A stretch of DNA of 47,891 bases from an uncultured Ruminococcus sp. (GTDB lineage: Bacteria > Bacillota > Clostridia > Lachnospirales > Lachnospiraceae), in NCBI GenBank assembly GCA_900553885.1, contig USFD01000014.1, positions 1 to 47,891 on the forward strand. Direction: 5' to 3'. Under the pieces are notes generated by a model. It was given only the letters and a program-made list of their open reading frames with translations. It made no database searches and was not told the DNA's origin. Shown here one piece after another: positions 15,936-25,105 of the stretch. Numbering within the stretch: the stretch's first letter is position 1; every line of letters starts with the position of its first letter. Both the position numbers and the translations under genes were made by a program.

Positions 15936-16940
15936 TTACATCACTCCTCTGTCACGGCAGATCTTCATAAACAGTTCCGGTGCGTCAGCCAGCAGCTCTT
16001 TCCCGGAAAGAGAGGCCAGTTCGTCTGTACATGCGGGGAAACAAAGCCTGTACGAATGGAGCATCTGGGAACGGAGGCTGTAGTCCTGTCTGAATCTGTC
16101 ATTCAGTTTCCGGTCTCCGTATTTGTAATCCCCGATCAGCGGATGCCCCTCTGAGGCAAGATGCGCCCGGATCTGGTGGGTTTTTCCTGTAATCAGATGT
16201 ACTTCCAGGAGGGTTGTTCCTCCGCCGGATCTGAGGGGTCTGTACTCGGTCTCAATAAAGGCGCCGGGAGAAATGGCATTCCCCTTTCCGCTTCTGACGG
16301 ATACCCGGTTTGTTTTTTCGTTTTTTTCCAGATATCCCTGCAGTCTTGCGCCCTGTTCTACAGTACCGCTGACAAGACAGAGATAGTATTTACGTATCCT
16401 TCTATCCCGGAACATGGCGTTTAATTCCTGCAGCGCTGCCATGGATTTTCCTGCAGCAACGATGCCGCTTGTATTCCGGTCCAGCCGGTTGCACACTGCC
16501 GGGTGGAAGGTGCAAAGTTCTTCCCGGGTAATCTGTCCGGAAGATATCAGATAGGACGTAAGATATTCTACCAGAGACACATCTTCCGGTTTTGCTTTCT
16601 GGGAAAGCATTCCGACAGGCTTGTTAATAAAAAGTGTATGCGCGTCCTCATAGATTATGTCCAGCTTCCGCATGTCCATGCCGGATCCCACTGCTGTCCC
16701 GCAGCTCATAAATTCTTTATGTTCCGAGAAATTCCGGATAGTGTCGTCCGAGAGAAACAGTTTTACTGTGTCTCCGGCGGACAGGATTTCCTTCCCCTGT
16801 GCTTTTTTTCCGTTAAGCGTGATATTTTTTTTACGGAGCATTTTATAGAGAAAACTTTTCGGGGCTCGGTTCATATATTTGGAAAGAAATTTATCCAGCC
16901 GCTGCCCGGCTTCATTTGTCCGGATTGTCAGTTCTTTCAT
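15936..16940 (-). CDS. RluA-family pseudouridine synthase with S4 domain
   Basis: Converts uridine to pseudouridine in RNA, probably 23S rRNA. 334 residues: an S4 RNA-binding domain (about 12-60, RLDKFLSKYMNRAPKSFLYK), then the catalytic domain with the aspartate in CNRLDRNTSG and the later RuvC-like motif GKTHQIRAHLASEGHPLIGD. The motif residue before RLD is N rather than the more common H. GGAG Shine-Dalgarno at seven bases. Substrate position cannot be told (RluC- and RluD-like groups are close). Confidence 0.93.
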   Translation of the reverse strand: MKELTIRTNEAGQRLDKFLSKYMNRAPKSFLYKMLRKKNITLNGKKAQGKEILSAGDTVKLFLSDDTIRNFSEHKEFMSCGTAVGSGMDMRKLDIIYEDAHTLFINKPVGMLSQKAKPEDVSLVEYLTSYLISSGQITREELCTFHPAVCNRLDRNTSGIVAAGKSMAALQELNAMFRDRRIRKYYLCLVSGTVEQGARLQGYLEKNEKTNRVSVRSGKGNAISPGAFIETEYRPLRSGGGTTLLEVHLITGKTHQIRAHLASEGHPLIGDYKYGDRKLNDRFRQDYSLRSQMLHSYRLCFPACTDELASLSGKELLADAPELFMKICRDRGVM

Positions 16941-17004
16941 CGTACTCTCCTTTTTCTGGTTTCATTTTCTTATCTTTCGGATGAGAATCTGTTTTAAGGA
17001 AAAA

Positions 17005-17583
17005 TCAGAGAGAAACATTCAATAATATGCTGCAGATTTTTTTGTCCTGTGCGGATGTATCCGCCTTTTCTACAGCGGCAATATGATCCAGTCCCTCTGC
17101 CCGGGCCAGAAAGGCCTTATATTCTTTCAGAATACGGACCGTAAATCCGGTAAATCCGTTTTCGGCCAGAATGTTTTTAATATGTTTCTGTGTTTCTTCC
17201 GGATCTGTTTTCTCATAATGGGTATATCCGAAAATTGTGCTGCCGGATACGACAATGCAGTCGACTGCCATAATTTTCTCCGTACTGGTAAGGACCAGTT
17301 CATAGCATACGGTAAGATGTCCGGCCTTTTCGGTCAGATCATCAGCTATTTTCCGGTCTACGGACCGGTAAGGCAGCCGGACGATGACTGCGACCAGCGC
17401 CCTGGCTGCAGGCAGACATCCAAGAACTGCCACAACAGTAAGCAGATTCAGCCGGGTTTTTGTCTGGAAATATCCCAGAAAGAAAATGGCTGCTACAATT
17501 CCAAAATATATAATTGTACGGAGGATCTCCATCCTCCTCTTATGGGAAAGATATCCCGGAGTTCCTTTTTCTGTTCTTTTCAT
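17005..17583 (-). CDS. Conserved-looking membrane protein, unknown function
   Basis: A 192-residue protein with a basic N-terminus, two adjacent hydrophobic segments (about residues 20-40 and 43-68) and a cytoplasmic C-terminal domain of about 120 residues with mixed alpha/beta character. I do not recognise the family. It lies between an SDR gene and the RluA-type gene on the same strand. The frame is consistent and the start ATG at 17583 follows an AGAGGATAATAT Shine-Dalgarno region. Confidence 0.75.
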   Translation of the reverse strand: MKRTEKGTPGYLSHKRRMEILRTIIYFGIVAAIFFLGYFQTKTRLNLLTVVAVLGCLPAARALVAVIVRLPYRSVDRKIADDLTEKAGHLTVCYELVLTSTEKIMAVDCIVVSGSTIFGYTHYEKTDPEETQKHIKNILAENGFTGFTVRILKEYKAFLARAEGLDHIAAVEKADTSAQDKKICSILLNVSL

Positions 17584-17648
17584 GCTGATATATTATCCTC
17601 TCGTGTATGATGAATCAGGGAAAGAAAGCCCTGCGGCTATCTTATCCG

Positions 17649-17663
17649 CCGATATTATATCGG
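17649..17663. repeat. Perfect inverted repeat centred on a TATAAT box
   Basis: CCGATAT-T-ATATCGG, seven-base arms with a one-base centre, in the gap between the SDR gene and the membrane protein gene. On the minus strand the centre reads TATAAT, a possible -10 element, though no good -35 is found at 17 bases. It may be an operator over a weak promoter, or a small hairpin. Confidence 0.5.
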
Positions 17664-17685
17664 TTCTGTTTTGCGGGCACTGCAG

Positions 17686-18444
17686 TCAGCAGAACAGCCG
17701 CATAATCAGTCTGTGCGGAAGCAGCTTGGCTCCCAGTCTGGCGGATTTCATGCATGCGCCGTAAACAGACACTTCTTTCTTTTTCATACTGTCTCTTAAT
17801 GTTTTTCTTACAACTGCCGGCGCCTCTGCCGCGAATTGTTTTTTCATGGGAACTGAGGGATTCCCGCTGATCCGGAAGAACTCTGTTTTTACAGGGCCCG
17901 GACAGGCAGCGGTAACATAAATTCCCTTCCGTTTCAATTCCATACCCAGTGCTCTGGAAAAACTCAGCACATAGGCTTTTGTTGCGGCGTAGACTGCAAA
18001 GGAAGGCTGGGGGCAGAAGGCCGCTGCGGAGGCCAGATTAATTATGCGGCTTCCGCTGTGCAGAAACGGAAGACAGCTTTCTGTTATATCAGTCAGAGCA
18101 CGGCAGTTTACCTCAATCATATGGGTCTGCGATTTCCTGTCCTTTGCGGCAATCTCTGCCACTGTTCCGGTTTTGCCGAAACCGGCTGCATTTACCAGAA
18201 TACGGACAACCGGCTGCTCCTCCTTCAGTGTATTTTCCAGTGTGTGAAGGAATTTCTTTTTTGTAAGATCTCCGGCAAAGATCCGGATGGGGACAGAACA
18301 CTGAGATGCAAGCTGTTCCATTCGTTTCCGTCTTCTCGCCAGAACCCAGATTTCATTCAGATCCGGACAGAATGTGTTCAGCTGCAGTACAAATTCTCTG
18401 CCCATACCGGAGGAAGCGCCGGTTACAACTGCAATCCGTTTCAT
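17686..18444 (-). CDS. Short-chain dehydrogenase/reductase (SDR)
   Basis: NAD(P)-dependent oxidoreductase of 252 residues with classical SDR features: glycine-rich TGASSGMG (residues 8-15), NAAG, the catalytic serine in NLASAAA and YAATK as the catalytic Tyr-Lys pair, then ACPGPVKTEF. The arginines after the second strand (LARRRKRMEQ) favour NADP. Substrate unknown. Overlaps the YgiQ gene by ATGA, so coupled translation is likely. Confidence 0.92.
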   Translation of the reverse strand: MKRIAVVTGASSGMGREFVLQLNTFCPDLNEIWVLARRRKRMEQLASQCSVPIRIFAGDLTKKKFLHTLENTLKEEQPVVRILVNAAGFGKTGTVAEIAAKDRKSQTHMIEVNCRALTDITESCLPFLHSGSRIINLASAAAFCPQPSFAVYAATKAYVLSFSRALGMELKRKGIYVTAACPGPVKTEFFRISGNPSVPMKKQFAAEAPAVVRKTLRDSMKKKEVSVYGACMKSARLGAKLLPHRLIMRLFC

Positions 18445-20357
18445 TTGCGTTCCTTCTTTCTGTGAACATGCCGTATGGTTTTCTTTTTCCTTTTTCCATT
18501 TTTCCCCGGTACGGGTTTTGCCCTGCCGGCTTCTGATCTTCCGTCTTCTGTTCTGCTTTCAGTTTCCGGACGTATCAGACATTTGGGACCATATCCGATA
18601 AGATCGGTTCTTCCGGCTTTCTGCAAAGCTTCATATACCAATGGCCGCAGTTTTGGATTACGGTACTGAATCAGCGCCCGCTGCATGGCTTTTTCATGCG
18701 GATTTCTCGGCACATAAACCGGTTTCATTGTCCGAGGATCCAGACCGGTATAGTACATACAGGTGGACAGAGTGGATGGCGTAGGATAAAAATCCTGCAC
18801 CTGTTCCGGCATATATCCCAGATCCCTGCAGTACTCTGCCAGCTTCACCGCTTCTTTCAGAGTGGAGCCCGGATGGGAAGACATCAGGTAAGGAACCAGA
18901 TACTGCTTTTTCCCGAGGGATTGGTTCATCTGATCAAATGCGCGGACAAAAGATTCATAAACCTGATGTTCCGGTTTACCCATGAGAGACAGCACCGGTG
19001 CGGACACATGCTCCGGCGCTACCTTCAGCTGTCCGCTGACATGGTACATGCATAACTCCCGGAGAAAATCCCTGCGTTTATCCGCCAGCAGGTAGTCAAA
19101 CCGGATTCCGGAGCGGATAAAAACCTTTTTTACACCGGGAAGCGCCCGGAGTTTTTTCAGAAGAGCAACATAGTCCGAATGATCTGCATTCAGATTGGGG
19201 CATGGTCTGGGGAAAAGGCACTGCCTGTTCTGACAGACGCCCCGGGTCAGCTGCTTATCACAGGAAGGGTGACGGAAGTTTGCAGTAGGTCCGCCTACGT
19301 CATGGATATACCCTTTGAAATCCTTCTCCTCTGTCATGGCCTGTGCCTCTTTCAGAAGGGATTCATGGCTGCGTACCTGCACGATCCTTCCCTGATGAAA
19401 CGTAAGCGCGCAGAAACTGCATCCTCCGAAACATCCCCGGTTGCTGATCAGGCTGAATTTGATCTCCGATACAGCGGGGACGCCGCCCAGTTTCTCATAG
19501 GAAGGATGGAAGGTACGGGCGTAGGGCAGCCCGTAGACATCGTCCATTTCTGTCTGTGTCAGGGGCTTTGCAGGCGGATTCTGTACTACATACAGGTGAT
19601 CTGTATACTTTTCTGCCAGCCGGCGTCCGGTGAAGGGATCTGTGTTCTGGTACTGGGTATAAAAGCTCTTGGCATAAGCTTTTTTTGAAGCTTTTAACTC
19701 CTCAAAAGAAGGAAGAAATTCTGCGTCAAAAATATCGTCCCGGTTTTTTATTTTTACAACTGTTCCGTCAATATAGGTCAGATCCTTCACGGAGATACCG
19801 GCCTCAAGAGCTTCTGCGATTTCTACGATGGAGTGTTCGCCCATTCCGTAGGAAATGATATCTGCTCCGGAATCCAGAAGGACGGACCGTTTCAGGCGGT
19901 CTGACCAGTAATCATAGTGGGCAAGCCGGCGCAGACTGGCTTCGATTCCGCCCAGTATAACCGGGATATCTTTGTAGGTCTGCCGGACCAGGTTCCCGTA
20001 AACCACACAGGCGTAGTCAGGCCGTTTTCCCATTTCACCGCCTGGCGTATAGGCATCGGTTCTCCGCCGTTTTTTTGAAACAGAATAATGATTTACCATG
20101 GAATCCATATTGCCGGCCGATATGAGAAATCCCAGACGTGGTCTGCCGAAAACATCAATACTTGCCGGATCGCGCCAGTCCGGCTGTGAAATGATTCCCA
20201 CCCGGTATCCGCGGGATTCCAGTACCCGGCTGATTACCGCATGCCCAAAGGAAGGGTGATCTACATAGGCGTCCCCTATAATGTAGGCGAAATCCACCTG
20301 ATCCCAGCCTCTGGCCTCCATATCTTCCCTGTTCAGGGGCAAAAAAATCTGTTCCAT
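18441..20357 (-). CDS. ygiQ: YgiQ-family radical SAM protein
   Basis: A 638-residue protein of the UPF0313 family. The radical SAM cluster ligands are C309, C313 and C316 (NRGCFGGCSFCAL). The N-terminal region LPLNREDMEARGWDQVDF and ILGGIEASLRRLAHYDYWSD are family hallmarks. A lysine/arginine-rich tail of about 50 residues closes the protein. Function is not established, although RNA-related roles are often assumed. Start ATG follows GGGAG by ten bases and comes three bases after the HAD gene. Confidence 0.93.
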   Translation of the reverse strand: MEQIFLPLNREDMEARGWDQVDFAYIIGDAYVDHPSFGHAVISRVLESRGYRVGIISQPDWRDPASIDVFGRPRLGFLISAGNMDSMVNHYSVSKKRRRTDAYTPGGEMGKRPDYACVVYGNLVRQTYKDIPVILGGIEASLRRLAHYDYWSDRLKRSVLLDSGADIISYGMGEHSIVEIAEALEAGISVKDLTYIDGTVVKIKNRDDIFDAEFLPSFEELKASKKAYAKSFYTQYQNTDPFTGRRLAEKYTDHLYVVQNPPAKPLTQTEMDDVYGLPYARTFHPSYEKLGGVPAVSEIKFSLISNRGCFGGCSFCALTFHQGRIVQVRSHESLLKEAQAMTEEKDFKGYIHDVGGPTANFRHPSCDKQLTRGVCQNRQCLFPRPCPNLNADHSDYVALLKKLRALPGVKKVFIRSGIRFDYLLADKRRDFLRELCMYHVSGQLKVAPEHVSAPVLSLMGKPEHQVYESFVRAFDQMNQSLGKKQYLVPYLMSSHPGSTLKEAVKLAEYCRDLGYMPEQVQDFYPTPSTLSTCMYYTGLDPRTMKPVYVPRNPHEKAMQRALIQYRNPKLRPLVYEALQKAGRTDLIGYGPKCLIRPETESRTEDGRSEAGRAKPVPGKNGKRKKKTIRHVHRKKERK

Positions 20358-20360
20358 GAA

Positions 20361-21038
20361 TTAGCGTCTCCCACATCTTTCATAAGTATTGTCTCTGATC
20401 TCATAAAAATCATGAATAAAATAATCAGCAAGCCGTTTCTTTTCTTCTTCATCCGGCCTGGAAAATGCATCGTCTACAGCGCATACTTCCATGCCGGCAT
20501 TTTTCCCTGCCAGAATTCCGTTGGGCACGTCTTCAAAAACAAGACATTCTCCCGGTGCTACCCGGAGATCATCCGCTACTTTCAGATAGACATCCGGAGC
20601 TGGTTTTCCAGCAGCCACCTCGCAGGAAGTGCGCACGGAATCAAAATATCCGTTCAGATTTCTTGCGTTCAGCGCCGCTTCCGCGATCTCCCGGTTATTG
20701 CTTGTGGCTATGCCCAGCTTGACCCCTGCTTTCTGCATGGATTCCAGAAATTCCACAGCGCCGGGCTTTGGGAAAACCTTTGTGGCATACAGCTGAATTG
20801 TCATATCCCGCCATTCTTTCATCACCTGCTCAACCGTCCGGTTCAGCGTTGAAAAAGTATCAACAAAATACCGGGCCGTTTCCGTATAGCTTCTTCCTTC
20901 AATATCTTTATGAAATGTTTCCGGCGGGGTCAGATGATATTTGGTCATATAAATCCGGTCTACTTCCGGCCAGATCCACATGGAATCTACAAGAGAACCA
21001 TCCATATCAAAGATAACCGCTTTTTTACCTTTTAACAT
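20361..21038 (-). CDS. HAD-superfamily phosphatase, beta-phosphoglucomutase-like
   Basis: A 225-residue HAD hydrolase. Nucleophile motif FDMDGSLVDSMW (D10 and D12 region), motif II ATSNN, motif III lysine in GKPAPDVYL and motif IV VFEDVPNGILAGKNAGM. The helical cap after motif I places it in the beta-PGM/PGP-like subclass. Substrate cannot be predicted. It overlaps the pseudouridine synthase gene by seven bases. Confidence 0.92.
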   Translation of the reverse strand: MLKGKKAVIFDMDGSLVDSMWIWPEVDRIYMTKYHLTPPETFHKDIEGRSYTETARYFVDTFSTLNRTVEQVMKEWRDMTIQLYATKVFPKPGAVEFLESMQKAGVKLGIATSNNREIAEAALNARNLNGYFDSVRTSCEVAAGKPAPDVYLKVADDLRVAPGECLVFEDVPNGILAGKNAGMEVCAVDDAFSRPDEEEKKRLADYFIHDFYEIRDNTYERCGRR

Positions 21039-21739
21039 AATTTCTCAACCTCTTCCTTTGTCAGCCTTCGGTATTCTCCGGGGTGAAGTTTTTCGTCCAG
21101 TTTCAGCGGACCCATCCGGATACGTCTGAGAAAGACCACTTCTTTCCCCACTGCGTGAAACATCCGTTTCACCTGGTGGAACCGCCCTTCATGAATGGTA
21201 AGCAGCACTTTAGAGCGGTCCGCGGAAGAAAGAATTTCAAGAAGGGCCGGCATGGTTTTTTTCTCATCTCCGATATCCACTCCCGCGCGGAAAAGTTCTG
21301 CATCTTCTCTGGTCACTTTTCCGTCTATTTCTGCATAATATACTTTGTCCACATGTTTCCCCGGAGCCAGAAGCCGATGGGCAAGATCTCCGTCATTGGT
21401 GATCAGAAGCAGTCCTTCTGTATCTTTGTCCAGCCGGCCTACGGGGAACAGATCTTTCCGCCGTCTTTCCCGGATCAGTTCAACGACAGTGGGGTCGTTT
21501 TTATCTTCCGTTGCTGATACCACACCGGCCGGTTTATTGAGCATATAGTATTCGTATTGTGCATAGACCGCTTCGGCGCCGCAGAAAAATACCCTGTCTT
21601 TATCCGTGTCAATTTTCAGTTCCGGCCGGCGGGCGGACAGACCGTTTACGGTTACATTTCCTCTGGAAATCTGCTGCCTGACCTGGGATCTCGTGCCGAA
21701 TCCCATGTCGGCCAGAAATTTGTCCAATCTGATTTTCAT
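21032..21739 (-). CDS. RsuA-family pseudouridine synthase
   Basis: 235 residues: S4 domain (MKIRLDKFLADMGFGTRSQV), then the RsuA/RluB/E/F catalytic core with aspartate in VGRLDKDTEGLLLITNDG. Probably modifies 16S or 23S rRNA. The ATG at 21739 is chosen over longer open frame because it starts the S4 domain exactly, follows GGTGG, and overlaps the upstream methyltransferase stop by ATGA. Confidence 0.92.
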   Translation of the reverse strand: MKIRLDKFLADMGFGTRSQVRQQISRGNVTVNGLSARRPELKIDTDKDRVFFCGAEAVYAQYEYYMLNKPAGVVSATEDKNDPTVVELIRERRRKDLFPVGRLDKDTEGLLLITNDGDLAHRLLAPGKHVDKVYYAEIDGKVTREDAELFRAGVDIGDEKKTMPALLEILSSADRSKVLLTIHEGRFHQVKRMFHAVGKEVVFLRRIRMGPLKLDEKLHPGEYRRLTKEEVEKLC

Positions 21740-23124
21740 GATGACATCCACCGCCATCCTGGAAGATATTTGTTTTTCAGGGTCTGATTTGCGAGTTTGC
21801 CAAATCCAAGAGGATATCCGTCTACACAGACCAGATACCATCCTTTCTCTTTCGGAGAAACAAGGTCTTCCACATCCAGTGTCTCTCCCTTCAGATATTT
21901 GACTACCCGGTCATCCCGGACAGAGAAATCCAGCGCATAAGAATATTCCGCCTTTTTCAGATTCATGGCAAGCGCCTGGCTTGGCTCAAACCGATTCTTT
22001 TTCAGCTCGCCGAGAAGAAGACCGGTTCTCAGAAAACGGATTCCTTTCATGGATGGAAGCCCTTCCGGCATGTAATATACTTTTCCGCTCCGGATTTCCA
22101 CTCTGGCGGGATCAAATTCCCTGGATATGAGAGAAAAGAATTCCGTCAGTTCCTCCGGAAGCTTTCCTTTCCCTTTTCCCGTCCGGACAGACTCCGGCCG
22201 CCGGGATTGTTCCCCGCCTTTTTTCAGCAGAGCAAGGTAATGGCCCTCTCCTTCCATCCGGTGAGGAAAGATCCGGACTGTTCTGGAAAGATCCGGATTT
22301 TTCCCGTTGGTTTCTTCCGGGATGCCGGGAGAAAATCCCGCATACGGCCGGAGATCGCAGATCTGGAATTCCGGATATTCCTGAAGAAGGTATTCAATTG
22401 TTTTTTCATTCTCCTCCGGGTCAAAAGTACAGGTGGAATATAGCAGCATTCCACCCGGCGCAAGCATCCGGGCAGCCTGAGTAATGATGCTTTTCTGGAT
22501 TCTGGAAAAATATTCCGGCCCGTGTTCTTCCCATGCCCGGATCATTTTTTTATCCTTCCGGAACATTCCCTCTCCGGAACAGGGGGCATCGATGAGAATT
22601 TTATCAAAATATTCCTGAAAACAGGGCACAAGTTTTCCCGGCTCTTCACAAAGCACAAGGACATTGCCTATGCCGAAAAGTTCAAGATTTTTCAACAGTC
22701 CTTTTGCCCGGGAACTGCTCAGATCATTGGCCGCAAGGACACCTGTTCCGTTCAGTCTGGCCCCCAGTTCTGTGGCCTTGCCGCCCGGAGCGGCGCACAC
22801 ATCCAGTACTCTGTCTCCGGGATCTATCGGGAGGCGGTTTGCCGGCGTCATGGCGCTGGGCTCCTGCAGATAGTACAGACCGGCAAAGTAATAGGGATGT
22901 CTGGCCGGCTGATAAACATCTCCGTCATAATAAAACCCGTTTTCAATCCAGGGAACCGGCCGGAGAGGCCAGGGAGCAATCTTAAGGAATTCGTCAACAG
23001 AAATTTTCGCTGTGTTTACACGGAGCCCATAATGGCGCGGCAGGTCAAAACACTTTTCATAATTTTCATAGTCGCTGCCAAGCAGCCGTTTCATCTTACT
23101 GACAAACGTCTCCGGTAAATTCAT
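21736..23124 (-). CDS. NOL1/NOP2/Sun-family rRNA m5C methyltransferase (RsmF/RsmB-like)
   Basis: SAM-dependent cytosine-5 methyltransferase of 462 residues. SAM-binding motif VLDVCAAPGGKATELGA, catalytic motifs DAPCSGEGMF (general cysteine) and STCTFDPEENE (nucleophile cysteine). The C-terminal 150 residues form an RsmF-type RNA-binding extension ending in WRWMSS. It starts a run of tightly packed genes (methyltransferase, RsuA-type synthase, HAD, YgiQ, SDR). A possible -10 TATACT is seen about 60 bases upstream with a weak -35. Confidence 0.94.
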   Translation of the reverse strand: MNLPETFVSKMKRLLGSDYENYEKCFDLPRHYGLRVNTAKISVDEFLKIAPWPLRPVPWIENGFYYDGDVYQPARHPYYFAGLYYLQEPSAMTPANRLPIDPGDRVLDVCAAPGGKATELGARLNGTGVLAANDLSSSRAKGLLKNLELFGIGNVLVLCEEPGKLVPCFQEYFDKILIDAPCSGEGMFRKDKKMIRAWEEHGPEYFSRIQKSIITQAARMLAPGGMLLYSTCTFDPEENEKTIEYLLQEYPEFQICDLRPYAGFSPGIPEETNGKNPDLSRTVRIFPHRMEGEGHYLALLKKGGEQSRRPESVRTGKGKGKLPEELTEFFSLISREFDPARVEIRSGKVYYMPEGLPSMKGIRFLRTGLLLGELKKNRFEPSQALAMNLKKAEYSYALDFSVRDDRVVKYLKGETLDVEDLVSPKEKGWYLVCVDGYPLGFGKLANQTLKNKYLPGWRWMSS

Positions 23125-23225
23125 TCTATTTCCTCCGATCAGATATGTAGTGTATGTTTTCTCTGTATCTGCAGAAAAAACTCAGTGTAGCTAGTATATC
23201 ACGATTTGCATTTGCGGAAAACCCT

Positions 23226-24059
23226 TCATTGCGAAAAACGATACCGGACCCTGTGCCCTTCGATGTACTTCAGGGCCGGGTATGGATTCACACTGATTTC
23301 TTCTTCTCCGTCATACAGATAAATTCCTACGTGCAGATGAACCGGAAATTTTCCGGTCGTGCCTTCCTTTGTGCTGTATCCGGTATCCCCCATATATCCC
23401 AGCAGATCTCCGGCCTTTACCTGGTCGCCCTCCTGCAGATCCGCATAAGAAGACAGGTGTGCGTAATAAAAATAGGCACCGCCGGGTGCGTCAATCCCAA
23501 TGCGCCAGCCGCCAAGTTCAAGCCAGCCCTTGCTCCTTACAGTCCCGTCTGTCATGCTGACAACAGGATACAGGCCTCTTTCGCTGACAGAGGGCATAAT
23601 GTCTGTTCCCTCATGCCACCGGCTTCCGCCGTAATCTCTGTCAAACATCCAGGAATTGACAAATGATACCGTCATGCCGGCCCGGTTTGATACTTCTGCC
23701 ACCGGAAAATATTCCAGATCGTCCCAGACCGCTCTGCAGGCTGCCACATACTGGTCCCAGCCGGGTCGTTGTTCCCATCTGCCTTTTCCTTTTCTCATCT
23801 GTTCCAGAGTCCGGGAGGTATCCGTTCGTCCGAAATCAGTTTCCAGCATACAGACACCCAGCATTTCTCCCGGAAAATCCATTTCTTCCGCTTCCTGAAG
23901 TCTTTCTCCGGACAGAGGCTGGCTCCGGAAATCCATAGAAGATACCGTGGATTCTGTAAGACGTGTAAATCGGGACATTTCTTTTAACCGGCCAAGTAAA
24001 ATACCGGAGAAAAGCAGAGAAAAAAGCAGCAAAAAGACATATCTCTTTATACGTTTCAA
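23226..24059 (-). CDS. M23 family metallopeptidase, membrane-anchored
   Basis: A 277-residue protein with an N-terminal signal-anchor (about residues 6-24) and a C-terminal LytM/M23 domain. Zinc ligands are visible: HEGTD (first His and Asp) and HLHVG. The M23 set looks complete, so it is likely an active peptidoglycan endopeptidase. It uses a TTG start preceded by AGAGG. It is divergent from the sporulation gene ylbJ, so a sporulation role is possible but not shown. Confidence 0.9.
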   Translation of the reverse strand: MKRIKRYVFLLLFSLLFSGILLGRLKEMSRFTRLTESTVSSMDFRSQPLSGERLQEAEEMDFPGEMLGVCMLETDFGRTDTSRTLEQMRKGKGRWEQRPGWDQYVAACRAVWDDLEYFPVAEVSNRAGMTVSFVNSWMFDRDYGGSRWHEGTDIMPSVSERGLYPVVSMTDGTVRSKGWLELGGWRIGIDAPGGAYFYYAHLSSYADLQEGDQVKAGDLLGYMGDTGYSTKEGTTGKFPVHLHVGIYLYDGEEEISVNPYPALKYIEGHRVRYRFSQ

Positions 24060-24157
24060 GAAAAACCTCTTTTTCTTTTACTATATGACCCGTACATAAA
24101 AGGCATGCGCAGATCATATATCTGAAATAACCCTGCAAGAGAAGGCGGTTTCCTCCC

Positions 24158-25105
24158 GTGAAATATTTTTCTTCGACTGTGCTGATTACCCTGATCTTCG
24201 GAGCAATGCTTCTGTCTCCCAAAGCTGTGTTTAACGGGGCAAGTGAAGGACTGCTGCTATGGTTTCAGATCGTTTTCCCTACACTTTTTCCGTTTATGCT
24301 GATTACAAATCTCCTGATGGATTCCGGAGGGCTTGCTTTTATCTCCGGTCTGTTCTGCCGGCCCTTCCGGAGGATCTTCGGTGTGTCAGGAAACGGCTCT
24401 TTTGCCGTACTGGCAGGATTCCTGTGCGGATATCCTATGGGAGCCAAAGTAACGGCGGATCTGCTGAGGACAGGCAGAATTACCAGGGCGGAGGGACAGT
24501 ATCTGCTTTCTTTCTGCAACAATACCAGTCCGGTTTTTATTATAAATTTTATCGTGTGGAAAACACTGGACATGGATCAGCTCCTCCTGCCCTCTCTTGC
24601 CGTGCTGATGGGGGTACCGGTTCTCCTGAGCTTTCTTTTCCGAAGGTTTTATCTGGGAAAAGGGAAACATTTTTTCCCGGAGACTTCCGCTCCTGGGGAC
24701 AGATCCGGCCGCAGGACAGATTTTTCTCTTCTGGATATATGTATGATGAACAGCTTTGAGTCCATCGTAAAGGTGGGAGGGTATCTTATTCTTTTCTCGG
24801 TTATCCTATCTCTTCTGTCGGAATCCGGACAGCACGGGCCGCTTTTTACAGCGCTTGCTGCAACCCTTGAGGTGACAAACGGCATTCTTATCATAGACGG
24901 GCTGGATATGCGTCTGACAGTATCCTGGCCGCTGATTATGGCGCTGACTTCTTTCGGCGGATTTTGCTCTGTGGCGCAGACACAATGCATGATCCAGGCT
25001 ACCGGACTGAAAATCTCCCATTATGTCATACAAAAACTGGCTGCCGCGGGGGCAGCCAGTCTTCTGGCAGTTTTTTATGTGAACTTTTTACAGACATTTT
25101 TCTAA
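24158..25105 (+). CDS. ylbJ: Sporulation integral membrane protein YlbJ-like
   Basis: A 315-residue membrane protein with about eight hydrophobic segments and paired nucleoside-recognition (gate) motifs, including LAGFLCGYPMGAKVTADLLR and LSFCNNTSPVFIINF, as in YlbJ, needed for spore cortex formation in Bacillus. One of the three plus-strand genes here. GTG start. A tentative sigma-E-like element (CATATATC near 24115) is visible upstream, but the -35 is unclear. Its TAA overlaps the stop codon of the convergent gene. Confidence 0.88.
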   Translation: MKYFSSTVLITLIFGAMLLSPKAVFNGASEGLLLWFQIVFPTLFPFMLITNLLMDSGGLAFISGLFCRPFRRIFGVSGNGSFAVLAGFLCGYPMGAKVTADLLRTGRITRAEGQYLLSFCNNTSPVFIINFIVWKTLDMDQLLLPSLAVLMGVPVLLSFLFRRFYLGKGKHFFPETSAPGDRSGRRTDFSLLDICMMNSFESIVKVGGYLILFSVILSLLSESGQHGPLFTALAATLEVTNGILIIDGLDMRLTVSWPLIMALTSFGGFCSVAQTQCMIQATGLKISHYVIQKLAAAGAASLLAVFYVNFLQTFF

